A stretch of 64,000 nt of DNA from an uncultured Pluralibacter sp. (GTDB taxonomy: Bacteria > Pseudomonadota > Gammaproteobacteria > Enterobacterales > Enterobacteriaceae), in the NCBI RefSeq assembly GCF_913775985.1, contig NZ_CAJYMB010000088.1:40556-104555 (forward strand). The letters are read 5' to 3'. The notes under the pieces were generated by a model that was not told the origin of the DNA, made no database searches, and was given only the letters and a program-made list of their open reading frames with translations. The position numbers were made by a program, and so were the translations under genes. This document shows positions 63,615 to 64,000 of this stretch, in pieces (the stretch's first letter is position 1; the number at the start of each line of letters is the position of its first letter).

Positions 63615-63642
63615 TTGTCAACGTCAGAGAACTCCCTATAAT
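63615..63642 (+). promoter_or_regulatory. rRNA operon promoter P1
   Basis: TTGTCA (63615-63620), 16 bases, TATAAT (63637-63642), followed by a GC-rich discriminator GCGCC. The AT-rich sequence just upstream (63575-63608) suits an UP element and Fis sites. Confidence 0.93.
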
Positions 63643-63734
63643 GCGCCTCCACTGACACGGAACAACGGCTTACAGGCCGCCGGGTTAGCGGGGTTCAGCG
63701 ATGAACGCCGACGGAGAAAAGCGAAATTAAATGC

Positions 63735-63762
63735 TTGACTCTGAATGAGGAAAACGTATTAT
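63735..63762 (+). promoter_or_regulatory. rRNA operon promoter P2
   Basis: TTGACT (63735-63740), 16 bases, TATTAT (63757-63762), 120 bases after P1 as in E. coli rrn operons. Confidence 0.9.
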
Positions 63763-63799
63763 ACGGGACCTCGCGACAGAGCGCTAAAGCGCGTCGCAC

Positions 63800-63811
63800 T
63801 GCTCTTTAACA
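63800..63811 (+). promoter_or_regulatory. boxA antitermination site of the rrn leader
   Basis: TGCTCTTTAACA is the rrn boxA, where NusB/NusE load to prevent premature termination. A GCGCTAAAGCGC hairpin just before it (63781-63792) corresponds to boxB. Confidence 0.9.
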
Positions 63812-63941
63812 ATTTATCAGACAATCTGTGTGGGCACTCAAAGTGACATGGATTCTTAATGTCTTCGGACACTAAATGAATACCAAGTCTCTGAGTGAAC
63901 ACGTAATTCATTACGAAGTTTAATTCACGAGCATCAAACTT

Positions 63942-64000
63942 AAATTGAAGAGTTTGATCATGGCTCAGATTGAACGCTGGCGGCAGGCCTAACACATGCA
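63942..64000 (+). rRNA. rrs: 16S ribosomal RNA, 5' end
   Basis: Begins AAATTGAAGAGTTTGATCAT, the universal 5' end of enterobacterial 16S rRNA, and runs off the window after 59 bases. Position behind murI corresponds to rrsB of E. coli. Too short to identify the genus. Confidence 0.98.

Overview
This window is chromosomal DNA of an enterobacterium (family Enterobacteriaceae; GC-rich coding regions, proteins nearly identical to Escherichia coli orthologues). It covers the neighbourhood that in E. coli runs from the rha genes through sodA, cpx, metJBLF, ppc, argECBH, oxyR and btuB/murI into an rRNA operon. GC-rich codon use, fucO inside the rha operon and a DUF943 gene suggest an Enterobacter/Cronobacter/Klebsiella-type genus, but the genus cannot be fixed from this sequence.

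Layout. 1-203: 3' end of a stand-alone HisI-type cyclohydrolase. 246-3085: an AT-rich accessory stretch with an orphan HicB antitoxin, a DUF943 protein, a small membrane protein and an unfamiliar protein with GIY-YIG nuclease-like motifs. 3266-11569: a complete rhamnose regulon (rhaBAD-fucO-rhaM, rhaSR, rhaT) with recognisable CRP and RhaS/RhaR sites. 11857-13298: sodA and yiiM. 13317-17094: the Cpx envelope-stress system (cpxAR, cpxP with the 3'-derived sRNA CpxQ) and fieF. 17266-19798: pfkA lies directly against rraA-menA; the sbp-cdh-tpiA-fpr-glpXKF-zapB block found between them in E. coli is missing here. 19878-26730: hslVU, ftsN, cytR, priA, rpmE. 26781-32152: methionine genes metJ, metBL and metF with tandem met boxes. 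32513-35729: katG and yijE. 35732-46135: gldA-fsaB-ptsA diverging from frwC-frwB-pflD-pflC-frwD, then the AraC-type yijO. 46217-50807: eptC and ppc. 51101-55568: argE diverging from argCBH over paired ARG boxes. 55630-58138: the oxyS sRNA, oxyR and sthA. 58394-60563: fabR-yijD and trmA. 60660-63563: cobalamin riboswitch, btuB, murI. 63615-64000: rrn P1/P2 promoters, boxA and the first bases of 16S rRNA.

How the parts work together. The rhamnose genes give mutarotation, uptake, isomerisation, phosphorylation, aldol cleavage and (through FucO) disposal of the lactaldehyde product in one locus. CpxAR/CpxP/CpxQ, OxyR/OxyS/KatG/SodA and HslVU are three stress modules. The frw/pfl/ptsA/fsaB/gldA cluster looks like an anaerobic sugar or polyol system built around a glycyl-radical enzyme whose substrate is not established. 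B12 uptake (btuB) carries a riboswitch and, upstream, possible MetJ boxes, which would tie B12 import to methionine status.

Most of the window is conserved core genome. The least explained parts are the accessory stretch at 246-3085, the pfkA/rraA junction, the MetJ-like boxes at trmA-btuB, and the unusually AT-rich btuB gene. No CRISPR array, intact insertion sequence, prophage or tRNA gene was seen.
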